Shown in pieces: positions 11,869 through 23,500 of a stretch of DNA of 64,000 nucleotides (the first letter of the stretch is position 1; each line of letters starts with the position of its first letter). The stretch lies in contig BSDZ01000089.1 in the NCBI GenBank assembly GCA_030268105.1, positions 1-64,000 on the forward strand. Direction: 5' to 3'. The position numbers and the translations under genes were made by a program. Below the pieces are notes generated by a model. That model was not told the origin of the DNA and ran no database searches. It saw nothing but the letters and a program-made list of their open reading frames with translations. The stretch comes from Volvox africanus. Taxonomy: Eukaryota > Chlorophyta > Chlorophyceae > Chlamydomonadales > Volvocaceae.

Positions 11869-14432
11869 GAAAACATGTGCTGAGGTGTTAGCAAATCGTC
11901 TCTCACGCTGTACTATTACAGATGCAAGTCTGGGCGTGGGAAGGCTTTCGAGCAGTCCGCAGTACAATATGTGTTTCAATGAACACTAAAAAACTACGTA
12001 TCATTACACCAAGAAATATATAAGAGCTCGCGCCATCCTTACGCAATGGAGAACTGCATTGGGAGTTTCATCACAAGGGCTAGGCCACGTACGATAGGTT
12101 TTGAAGGGATGCAACAGTAGGCTAACATTTAAGCTGTATTGGTTTTGTTATATTGCTTGAGCTTGATTTGTTTTAATTCATTGTGGTCAATCCACCAGAT
12201 AAGTGCAGGTTGCCTGTACTGAATCATTATTCTTATCGTTGTCCTTATGACAAGCATCTTCTTATACAAGGACAACACAGTTTGTCGTGTCACGAGTGTA
12301 ATATTTTTCATATAATGTAGTCGTATCGATGGACTCCAAACGTATGCAAACAAGCTCGAGCATACGATTTTTTGTCGCAATGATACAGGTGCCTTACATA
12401 TAAAGTTACTCATCTGTCAAAGTTGGGATATTTCATTGTAGTTGCAAACTCTCATTTGCACGGTCATTCGTCAAAACCTCGCTGACGAAACACCCTTTTC
12501 AGTATGTGCCTTACAAAATTTAGTGTGGATAATCGAGAGTGCACTTCAAACGAAACATTTTAATTGAGCCAAGTTCCTGCCTTACAATTTAGTCAGAGCT
12601 AGGTCCGTCGGTCTACATCCAGTTAGGCCGTATCGTAGAGAACCGCGGGGACGTGGAGCAGCATCTAATGATTGAACGCTACACCTTCTTGCCTAGAGAA
12701 ATAGTAGACCTCCTCGCGGCACTTTAGATGTCAAAGGGGCTCATCCATGCCGTTTGTACGTCGCTACGTCGCCCACACGCGCCTAGAGCGCGCCCAGTGG
12801 CACTAGCCTTCCCAAGACCAGGCACAGTCTCAAGCACGATTCGATGCGATGGGATGCCATCTCGTGTTTGAATGCCTTCTTATGTCTAATCACTCATCAC
12901 TTAAGAAGCAATATGCGCGATTTGACTCGTCCAGACTCGATCTGATGAATCGCGAACGGCTCCTACCTAACATTGTTTCATTCGTCGATTGCGGATATCA
13001 GAATCACACCGTCGTCCCTAATGTTCTGCTTCAGCAAGCAACACGTCGACGTGCACACTCGTCAAAGAAAGGGCATATCTGCTAGCAAGGGAGGGTCGCA
13101 TGCGGCAATCATTATTTTGGTAAAGTGCACAGTTCGCCTACAGCACTCCAAAGCTACCGTGCCAGCGTAATTTCACTGATGCCTCAAATTCACTCTTTTG
13201 GGTCCTGTCTGGATCCGTCAGGACCGAAACCGGGTACCTCAAGAAAGGGCCTTCGATAGTCCCGCAGTTTGGAAGTTAGGGGCGTGATGCCATGTAAATG
13301 TCGTTCACAGCGTTTCCCAGTATACGGTGCGCCCCCTAAGGGCGCTTTATGACGGCATCATGCGGCAAGTACATGCGCCTGCGGCTGTGCCCACTTTATT
13401 CACATCCAGTTTCGCTCATATCGCTCGACGCCACAATGCCGGCAACCCAACCTAACCCTTACATTACACGCAGTATCCTGCGGTAGATTGTATGTATCCC
13501 TCATTCTTAGACTGAATGGATCTTCCCTGGCTAGTTTTTCGTTTCTTCATATGAACTAGATGGAATGAATACATGGTAAAACATACCACCAGTTGTACGC
13601 TTCTGGAAAGAGCATTGTTGAGGAGCAAGTCTTAACGAGTGAAAGCTTCTATCCCCGAGACCCTCCGATACTCCAGCATATTGCTTCCGTAAAAGCAAGA
13701 TATCGCACCCTCACTTGATCCCCCATAAAGTTAGGCTACCACAGATGGACAAGCCAGAACAATCACGTTAAACCCGACCGAAGCTATGCCTGCACCTGAA
13801 CTCCAAGGCGCAAGTATGGAAATACGTCTCAGTGTATTACTAAACCATCATGCCCGGAGAACACGCACGGAGATATTATCGCGACCCTCGTGACCTTATC
13901 GTGGCCGAGCTGGAGCGTTTCTAGCGCCATTCTACGCAAAAGCTATGCCTGAACTATCCACCAAAGCATCCGAAGCAGATTTTCTATCAGTAACTTTGAG
14001 ACCATCAATTGACGAGTTGCTAATGTAGGAAGCTTAAACGGAATGAACGTCTCAATTCACGACCCGTCCGGGATTAGATTGGTGTACTTTATTTCGTACA
14101 ACAAGGCGTCAACGCAGTAGCAGCTTTCGTACTTGCACTGGAAAGAAAGCCATGGTTAAAATCTATCTGCCCGGCGGAGAGGACTCAAGACCTAGGGATG
14201 AGAACGCAAGATCACGCACCGGCCATATATCACCTGGCAGCACCTGCCGTTGTCCAATCCATACACCTGATTTACCAACTCCTAAACATCACCCCGCCAA
14301 AACCCTCCGGGTATCCCAACCTCCAATTGACAGCAAGGTTTCCAGCTAGGAGCTTGGGTGCGTAACTGCGTGTGGTTAGCCTGCAGCACGAGCTACACCA
14401 CGGTAAATGCAATCCATGCTTCTTCTTCGCAG
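11869..14432. other. Gene-poor stretch
   Basis: More A/T-rich than its surroundings around 11900-12600. Open frames are short on both strands. No transposon termini, tandem arrays or RNA genes recognised. Confidence 0.45.
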
Positions 14433-14705
14433 CTACAGCCGTTTACTGCTCCCGATCAGGTGGCCCTCTTCCTGGATGAGCCCGCACTAGTGCGGTTCAA
14501 GCTTGCAGCCATTGTGCTGCCGTTGGTCGGTTACAACATGCTGGCGGAGTCGTGGGTGGTGTTACTGGTTGACAAACGATGGTTGACGGCAGATTTCGTT
14601 AGACTATATATTGCTGCTGGCGAAGGACTGAGGCCCGGAGCAGCCACGAAACATATTCACACTTCCTTGTGTGCCAAAACGGCGTTCTTGAGTTGTCTTC
14701 CCTGA
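14433..14705 (+). CDS. Orphan coding-like exon, hydrophobic, unknown
   Basis: Preceded by a strong acceptor (pyrimidine run TTCTTCTTCGCAG, then CTACAG). The frame reads LQPFTAPDQVALFLDEPALV, then a hydrophobic stretch (KLAAIVLPLVGYNMLAESWV), then WLTADFVRLYIAAGEG, and is open to TGA 14703-14705. This looks like an exon of a membrane or helical protein, but I found no reliable neighbouring exons and no family match. It may belong to a diverged or broken gene. Confidence 0.35.
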   Translation, partial: LQPFTAPDQVALFLDEPALVRFKLAAIVLPLVGYNMLAESWVVLLVDKRWLTADFVRLYIAAGEGLRPGAATKHIHTSLCAKTAFLSCLP

Positions 14706-15735
14706 GACGCCCAAATCTGCCGTGTTCGGTTGTCACGACATGAGTGCAAATTGTACATAATAGGTGCCGTACTGTCACTGACACGATCTTGAGGAGGCAG
14801 GTGGCTGTGACGCCGTACCAAAATTTTATCTACTGCTCCTTCAAAGCGCAAGGATGAGGGCTTATTCATACCAGAAAGAACACAACACCGGCATAGCCTG
14901 CCTGCCCTTTAAAGCCCAGGAAATCGTTGGCCTATTACCTCCTTTGTTGGCTGGCGCATAAATAAGTACATACCGTAAGCATTACTCAAGGTAATTGCAT
15001 GTCCTGTTGGGGCCTTTCCATCGGAATTAGAAGTCCATGCCTCTACAGAGGTCTTCGCAAGACTATTAATAACGTTTTACGTAGTTGTTCATACAGTACC
15101 CCTTGCATTACCTTAGCAGCCAAAGGAAAGGGCCCCCTGCAATCCCGTCTTCTGCAGGGCTCGAGCCATTTGCAGCCTTTACACGACATGCATAGCCCGG
15201 ATAGCAAGCAGGACGAAGACGACCTGGTGCTTAGCTTAACTCACCCTGGCAGACACCTCCCTTTTTCAGCTCCTACACTCCGTCCTGCACATGGCAGCCT
15301 TCATTTCGACTGTTCCTACACAGAGCCCAGCTTGAGGCTGGGTTGGACACTGAGCGTCTGTCCACATAACGGTACGACTGACTGACCTAACGTTCCACTT
15401 CGCTCCGGTTTAAGAAAATGGACGGCCCAGGGACGGCTATGGACGGTATCAACTACTCCGGACGAGTTCGGAGAAGGTGCGCACTTTCTCTCCTCATGGG
15501 AGGACCGTCATCCGCAAGCGGCTGAGAAGCTTGCTGACCTTTAGCCCAGCTCACCACTGCAAGGCCCAGAGCCACGAGACGCAATCGGTACGTGCACCTC
15601 ACTCCGTATCGCTCGCTCCCGCAAATAATCGGCCTTTCCTCTCCTCCCCCTGGCCCCACTCCGGCCTGCCGCATAATTCTCTTTACACATAATACTCGGT
15701 GCTGCAGCTGCGTCCCCCCTGCTTGCCGTGAACAC
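14706..15735. other. Spacer with one weak open frame
   Basis: A plus-strand frame at about 14999-15385 is open for 128 codons (possible continuation of the orphan exon at 14433) but shows no motif. The rest is the 3' flank of the arabinosyltransferase gene. Confidence 0.4.
15683..15687 (-). terminator. Poly(A) signal TGTAA of the arabinosyltransferase gene
   Basis: TGTAA on the minus strand about 50 nt beyond the stop codon at 15736-15738. TGTAA is the established volvocine polyadenylation signal. Confidence 0.55.
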
Positions 15736-18700
15736 TCAGCAATCCGGAGCGTTGAAGCAGCTGCCCACAGGGTACTTGTCAAGCGCCGTCCTATCCCCCT
15801 CCACATACCTGCGATGAACCGGCGCCATATATTCGGCAAGGGACGTCCATAGCGGGCAAAAATCAGTAAACCCCAATAATGACACACATAATGAAACGCA
15901 CCGGTCAGGGCCAGCACAGGGGTCACTTACCGAGCCCAAACGGATTGCATACGCTGAAACTTGTCCGGGTGGTAGTTTACGTGAACCATCACGGGCATGT
16001 GTTCACTGTACTGTGCATCGTACCTGCAGCAGAAACATGGATGATTTCGTAGGTCCCAAAACGTGATAACAGACAGCAGTATCCGATAACAATCCAGGGT
16101 CGTGAACGCAACCATGAGACGGACCAGTCTGCCTGGCAGTGCCTGCACAAGCAAGTCTATCGCTCCGTCCTTGTTCGTTAAGAAGACCAGTAGGATTTAA
16201 GCTGCGGGGGGCCATCCTTGCTTCGTGATATATAACGGCAGCAAGTTCTTGTGTGTGTGTGTGTGAAGGGGGGGGGCGGATCAGCATCACGAAGCCGTGT
16301 ATGTGCTGGTAGAAGGACAGAGACGCAAAATCGGATTTCATGTCTGTCGAGGTTAGCGAAAGAAGACGTCAAACGTAGCAGGCGCCGAGGATGCCACTCT
16401 TTTACGTGTAGAAGGAGGATACCTTCCGCCACCGTACCGGATCGTTTTGAACAGGCGCTTAGAGTTCATGAACTTGTCGATGTTCATGATGCGCACGGTG
16501 ATGCGGGAGGACTTGTAGTCATCGTGGCTTGGGAACCAGATCTCCATGTTAAAAACCGCCTGAAAGGAGGGAGAAGAAGCGAAGAGGGGAGCGGTGAGCA
16601 GGAAAACGACGAGGCGCCAGTACATTTCGTCCAATGCTTCCAAGGCCATAGATGGGAAAGGGTAAATGACGCTTAAATGCAAATGTAAGCGCCGGGTAAG
16701 GCGCAAGAAAGCTTAAAGGTAGAATTCGAATTATGAAGCACAGGAAAGGGTAACAGGATCGGCTTGCATCAAATTACCGTCCAACCGACTGACCGACAGA
16801 TCTTGAACCCAACGGCTTCGTGTGCTGCCTTGCGCTGTGAGTTCCCGAATGTATCACTCGAATGCAGTGGGGAGTGCAAGGAGGAAACTCGCAAGAGATC
16901 AAGATGTGCGTGAGACGAACCCAACATAAGATGATAATAGGGATGGGAAACTGCCTGCGGAGCCATATCACCCAACAGGCTACTGCACGGCCTCCTGCAG
17001 ATCTTCCGGCAGGCTAAATACATATACGCAGTGCTTGGATTTCCATCATTCTTAGCGAACGTTCTATTCATCACCCCAATTTGGGCTTCTGTAAACCCAG
17101 CAGCTGAGAGGGAGCGGCCGGTAGGAATTTGGCACACATGGAAAGGTATAATAAATTCAGAATCGAGCTCGGAAATGCACATGCAACGCAACGCAACGTT
17201 TCTAGAGAGAACTGCCGACCCGTACCTGGTCCCACTCCTTGCGCTTGTTCAAGCGGTCTGTAATGCGATCCATGAGCGCGATTGTCCGATCGTTCGGACG
17301 GATGTAGAATAAGCCGGAGTTGAGCGTGAAGACGCGGATGGTGTGAGCCCAGCGCGACCAGCCCATCTTGGGGTCGTCATACACGTCATCCCAGCCTGCA
17401 GATATAGACGCGCACGGGGATAAAAGCCGGCAGCGGGTTGCACACTCGCACGTGAACACAAATTGAATCACCCATGAACACGTCTTGCGGGTCAAATGAG
17501 GACCTACATTATTGGGCTACAGGCATGCGCCAAAGGCAAACGAGCGCTGTGGATGTGAACCAATAAGTAGGGTAGGTTGGGGTTGGGGATGGGGACAGCA
17601 GCAGCTCTCACATATGGCATCCGCGCGCTGGAGAGGGGAGCACCCGCGGGTAATGTGAGCGCGCGCCCCACTAGCAAGCTCCATGGCCCCAAGGATTCAG
17701 CATCTCAATTGCCTATAGCTGCCCCGGTCCCATTAAATATTCTTCCCATATCCAGTCAGTGCAACCCTACCCACCATACGCTGTCGGTTCGTCATAGCCG
17801 TCGCTGAGCGATTCCACGTCCTCGTCCCTATAAATCAACCGCATACCCGGATAAGTGACGAACATATGCCGAGAAATCGGTTTAAGGAAAGCAGAAAAGC
17901 AAATAATAATAATAATCACACAATAATTGTAAGAACATTTACTACGTGAGACAGCGAGGCCAGGTTGAAACCAGGTTAGCAGGGAGAGATGAAGCCTCGG
18001 ATGCGCCAGCAAGCAACGACTCTCCCTTTCCTGTTCGAGAAATCACCTGTAGAGGTGGTCGAAGGGGTTTTGTAGCGTCACAATGTCCACCTGGATGCAA
18101 CGAAAAGGCAGTAAGGATTAAAAAGCAGCATCGGTAGCATAGTATATACACATCGAATGGTACCCTAAGCTCACTGCAGAGCTCACTGCAGAAATCCCAG
18201 AGGATGTTCACTGCCAACCGAGCGCTGTGCACCCCAAAAGGCATGGTAATGACGTGGGCTACGAGTACATTCGCGCATCCGTCTTCGGTCCGGGCTTGCC
18301 TGCTTGCTTGTCTCCCTTTGCCCCGGTCCCGCTATCACGGCACCGGCGGTTCGGACCACACCTCCCTAGGAACGACACCCGTGTGGGAGATGACTCTGTG
18401 AACTTACGTCTGACAATAGGACCGAGTACCCATGCGTCAGGAATTCCTGTGCGGCGGGAAGAAGCGGCGTAGGCAGGCAGGTGGCAAAGGTCTCATTGGA
18501 TGGACCGTCTGCATGGTAACGGATCAATCAGCATCCCGCCGCCGGCAGTCCATAAGTTGTGAAGGCGCTCGGAGCAGCGGAGCCCTCCTGTGGGATTCTA
18601 TCCACTAAGCTGAAAACCATCAGCCCCACCATCACCAGACCCTCCGCCACTCCGACTCCAACTCCGACATTCATTACCATCACCACCACCATTACCGCCG

Positions 18701-20086
18701 CCAACAGCAAAAACAAAGGCCCCGCGGCTGATATTGTCTTTCCCCAACTCCTTCACTCCCTGCCCCCAGGCTTCGAGTTGGACCCTCCGCCAAGCCCTGG
18801 ATTCTGCAGTCAGGAGGGGGTCCTCTTTGTGCCCATCGACCCAGCTACCGCTTGCCCAGCAGGCAACACCCAAGAGGTGCACGATCCCAATAATAGACAT
18901 GCTGCCATTCGCCAAAGTCTGGTGGATGGCCTTCGACGCAAATATGAAATCCACGGGCGCATACCCCCACGCGGCGGAAAGAGGGGCACCGCTTTATACA
19001 TGGACCCTGACTCCCTTCTATTAGAGTCCTCCACGAGCGTCAACCTATGACCGTAGCTGCTAGCCCGAGGCCACAGCAGCGGGACCGCCACGTTGCGCAC
19101 CCGGATCAACTGGAATTTCTGTGCGCTGATGCCATGGTTAGACGCCTGCTTATCCGCCGTCTTCTGGGGTGTCTTGCGCCAGTAGGCCACACCCAGGTTC
19201 TCGCAGGCGCTTGCAACCTAGGAGTGCGTGTGTTAGGCGGTGGTAGCGGTGAGATGGTGGTGTGGTGTGTATGGAAGGGGTTGCTTGGTGAGACGTATAG
19301 CTGGCGGGTGGAAGCTTCCAGCATCAAGATGAAACTTTACTGATGTCTGGCTTAGCACGTTGGCTGCCCACCAAGAGATGCGGTGCATCACGTATTTTAG
19401 AAGATAGGTGAATGACTTTAGCTAGTGCCGGGCAGATGCGGTGGCTATTTTGCAATGATATGGCGACGGTCTCACGGACAGCAAGTACCGGTCCCCTGCG
19501 TAACGTTACCCCCTTTGGTTTATTTACCGGGGCAGCATGTCCCCCTTGGTTTATCAGACCGTTTTCCATTCAGGCTTTCCCGTTTCGTTACACTTACATC
19601 GTCGTCGATGGCGATAACCATGAAGTTCTTTACACCCGCACGCTGGCAACCGTCAATCCAAAGCTTTAGCATCCCAAACTTGCCATCAGGTGTGATGAGA
19701 GCACCATTTGACACGGCTGCCATAACTTCTTTGTTGATGCCAATGCGGTCCTGCGCGTCATGAGCCGTTGTGCACCACTTTGTGCTCTCCAAGCTATGAA
19801 GATGGTCCAGACACCCGGTATACATGGCTGGATCTATGCAAAAAAAGGATCTATGGCACGTGAAGCAGCGACTGCCCTGCCTACCATACCCTGGTTTGGT
19901 TCCAACAGCTGTGCTTCTCTAGGTCATAAGCCTTAACAGCACCCACTTGATTTCGTGCGTTAGACTCACCAGTACAGCTTTTAGGTCGGTACTTCCGAAT
20001 TCGGAAGTATTGTATGCTGTCGCAGCTGCTGTTGAAGCTAGAACAGCGATCACCAGTAGCCATAAGGATATAAAAATTTGCATCAT
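15736..20086 (-). CDS. Hydroxyproline O-arabinosyltransferase, RRA type (GT77 family)
   Basis: Golgi type II glycosyltransferase that adds arabinose to Hyp-O-arabinosides of extensin-like wall glycoproteins. Exons: 20086-19970 (ATG; hydrophobic signal anchor FISLWLLVIAVLAS), about 19823-19598 (EVMAAVSNGALI, GVKNFMVIAIDDD), 19217-19101 (NHGISAQKFQLIR), 18446-18408 (EFLTHGYSVLLSD), 18090-18047 (VDIVTLQNPFDHLY), 17827-17775 (DEDVESLSDGYDEPTAYG), 17395-17226 (MGWSRWAHTIRVFTLNSGLF), 16559-16438 (AVFNMEIWFPSH, FMNSKRLFKT), 16023-15931 (VMVHVNYHPDKFQRMQSVW), 15808-15736. Phases agree from exon 3 on. The nucleotide-sugar DxD motif (SDVD) straddles an intron. The ISAQKF / LLSDVDIV / LNSGLFYIRP / HVNYHPDK series is diagnostic for RRA rather than XEG113. 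Roughly 350 aa, a little short for the family. The junction exon 1/exon 2 does not keep frame as drawn, so a small exon or an indel is missing there. Confidence 0.88.
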
Positions 20087-20585
20087 ATCTTATACTTCGA
20101 TACTAATAAAAAGGAGCGTTAATGAATCACTCGGGTAAACAGAGTCGCAGAAGATCAATGCAGCAAGGTAAATATTTCCACTATGTGACGGGCCATACAT
20201 CAACAAGCCTAGAAAACATTGTCACCTTATACCGGTATAGCATTCTTTAGGCTAAGAACTCCATGTCCGAGGCTCCGGACCTTCAGTGCTCCGAGCGTGG
20301 CTCGATGCCGTATCACGGAGGCCTTTTAGCCCCTCCTATTCCAGCAAAAGCTATTTTTGTACAGTTACTTCTTCCTATGATTACGTATGGCCTCCGATCC
20401 ATACCCCATAATAACAATGCTGTTTACGTGCCCCTTCGAGTAAACTTCAGCCGTGCAAAACGCGACAAGACCTATTTGCTCTTGTAGAAGAATTGTATTT
20501 AGTTAAAACTTAATATAATATCCATGATGGAGTGACGCAACAATAGCAAGTTAAACTGGCTGCATTTCTCCCCTTGCACGAGAAA
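20087..20585. promoter_or_regulatory. Divergent intergenic region
   Basis: About 500 bp between the start codons of the arabinosyltransferase (-) and the dynein intermediate chain gene (+), so it should carry both promoters. A/T-rich runs occur (around 20500-20525), but no motif is clear enough to call. Confidence 0.4.
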
Positions 20586-23500
20586 ATGACAGGCGTACCC
20601 CCCGACTTTGTTGACTTGATTCCAGGGGACGCTAAAGTGCGTAATACTTTAAAGACAGCGCGATTTGGGTTCGCCAAGCGATCAACTTGGCAATATCACA
20701 TGCGCCGCAGGTGGACGTGCCTAGCACGTGGCGGGACGTCATCGTTGGCAACAACACCGTTAGCACGGAGACACCTCCACTGAAGTCTCAGGAAGTCACC
20801 ACGCAAACGGGCAGCCGGGACAACAACGGCACACAAACCGATGATGGCGGTCGGCCGGCGTCCCCCACAAAGCTAAAGGCGTCAGGTCTAGCAGACTTCG
20901 TTAAGAAGTAAGCCTCTACCTGTGTCTCATCCCGCGTGACCGCAGCAAACAACCATATGCTGTACGGCACTCCCATGCATTCCTCAGCCTGTCTCTTGCA
21001 CACCACCACCATCGTTCTATTCTCGTGTCTCCAGAGGCACTTTCCCCCTCTGCCCCTCTATCTCCAGCCTGTTTCTGCGCACACCTCCCTCGAGTTTCCT
21101 CGTGCGACCCAAATCGCTGCGATACTGATCATGCGCCCGCTGCCTTGCCCGTGGCCCCTGACTGATCCGCGCCTTCATACGCGATCAGGGTTGAGGACAT
21201 GGTAACAGGGGAGCTGATAAAAGCAACTGAGGAGGCGGAAGTTTTGGAGCCCTTCACGCGCGCTGCGGACGATGAGCAGGTCCGTGCGTACGCGTCCATA
21301 GGAGGGAGGCAGCCAGGCAGGGCGGTGCCAAGGAGGGCACCGTCCCCATGGGCGGGTACACGGGCCCACACGTGCGAATCTCGGATTTATTAGCAAGACA
21401 AAACCGTACGGCTGGTACACGTACGAAGAAGCTTAGTCCCCACGGGGCTTACCACGGCGCCGCACGTCTCCCGCTGGATTGTGGGTCGTATGCTTAGATC
21501 CTCAGGCTGCTTCACATCTCAAGGATGGAAGACAGGCAGCCGCTGGAGTTTTGAGCTGATCTAGTATCAGCGGCAAGCTTCTTATCAACTGTATGTGCTT
21601 CGGCGACGGGGGCAAAGGGTTTGGCCGTTATCTCTTGGCCTGGAACTGCGAGGTGCTCGTGTCGCATATGCAGGGTGTGATGCCTTCCCATGACTGCCCA
21701 TCCTGCCGATATGTAAGATGTTCGGGGTCTCCGTGCTCATTGCTTATCCCCTCCCTGGACTTCGCTCAGATCCCGATCTGCGGCGTAAACACGCGGTTGG
21801 CTCTAAACGACCGTAAATAGGTAGACGCGTGTCTTAGGGTTTAGCTGCTCACATTGGACCTCCCTGCACCGGGACTGTTGCGCAGGAGCCAGCTACCTGC
21901 GTGCAATATCTGTCGCCTTTCCAACCCGATGACTCGGCAGTCGCGGATCTCAACGCCACAAGTACCCAGATCAATAAGCACAAGCTTGTGGTTACGAGTT
22001 TGTCGTGGAGCAGTACGGGGCAGACTATCGCGGCATCGTACGGCAGGTACGGCTGTGGGGGCGGTGAAACGAACGGCACATTAAGTGTACCTGGTTGGCC
22101 GTCCCGAACTGTATTTCCCTGAACCTCGCCTCCCCTGGCCAGCCTCCGATTCCGCAATCCAAAGCAAATGCAAGTAGGTTTTCAGACTTACAAAATAAAG
22201 GCTACAGGACGATTCTTGTTGCTATATGCTTCTTGTTGCTTCTTTTCGTGACGTTTTCATCTTGTCTCCTTTTCGTCCGAACTGGCAGAGGTGATAACTG
22301 GGTGCGCGCAGCCGCTTTTGAATTCATCCTGGCCATGTTGCATTGCACTGTGTTCATCGACACGGCCATGTACTACAGGTACGACATTGTTGGCTGGTGT
22401 ACATTTCCCGGCGCACTGTGCACGTGGAACCTGGCTCGTGAGGAGATCAATTCCGTCCGACCAGACCAGCGCATCGACACGGATACCTGCTTGATGAGCT
22501 GCGCCTTCCACCCAACCCACCCGGTGCGTGTGCTGGCGCGCTGATCGGGGGACAGGGCCCCTGTGACCAGCCAAACAATTCTTACTTCCCTATTAGCCAC
22601 CCAGGCCATCAAACAGACGAGGGCAAGGACAGCGGGGGAGGAGGACAAGGAGGCAGAAGCTGGTCTTTCGGGGTGGGCTGGGATATAAATCGAGTTTAGC
22701 TCCGCGCCTGGTGTGTGTAGTGTTGTACCTTGTAGCGCGTGGAGTGGAGGATGAGGATGAGTGTGATTGGGATCCCGGGGATAGGGCCCCAAGGGTTACG
22801 ATGTTTGCGACCGTGTGGGCTTGGAATGGTGTTTTAATGGAAGACGACCTGCAGGAAACTCGGTAGGCGTTGGAAACGTGGACATGCGATCATGAACTCG
22901 GCCGATGGACCACTGGCGGTAACTTGCCAAAGTGCCGCAGCTCGACAGTCCCCTCCGCCTCACACCGGCTTGTAAACCGTCTCTATTGCGCTATTCCTTC
23001 GGTCCAATCGTACCGCAGTTTTGAATGTTAAGTAAAGCTGCTTTACAGCTGCTGATTGGTGTTGGCATCGAGTCCCCTAACCGCTGGTCGTCCCCGGGCA
23101 GCGCGCCCTTCATCTCCCATCACATCTCGTGTGCGACTTCAACTCCTCCTGACGACGGATAGCCGCTCTCTACCACCTTTCAACCTTGCGACAGGCCCTC
23201 ATAGCCGGAGGCACCTTCAACGGCGAGCTGTACGTTTGGGATCTCAGTCTGGATGGCGACCTGCAGAGGGGCCGCTCGGACGTGCTGTTGGATGTACGTC
23301 ACATGGAGCCCATCCTCAACATCACGTGGCAGTACAACCTGACGGGTAAGTGGGGACCCGCCCCGAACACCTTATTGTGGCTTGGCGGGGGCCCCCTGGG
23401 GCGTAGACATGGGCTCGGCTGCCTCTGTTAGGGTGTAGCCCAGGGTGTGATGGATCGGTACGAGGTGCGGGTGTAGGAAAACACGCGGACGAAAGGAGGC

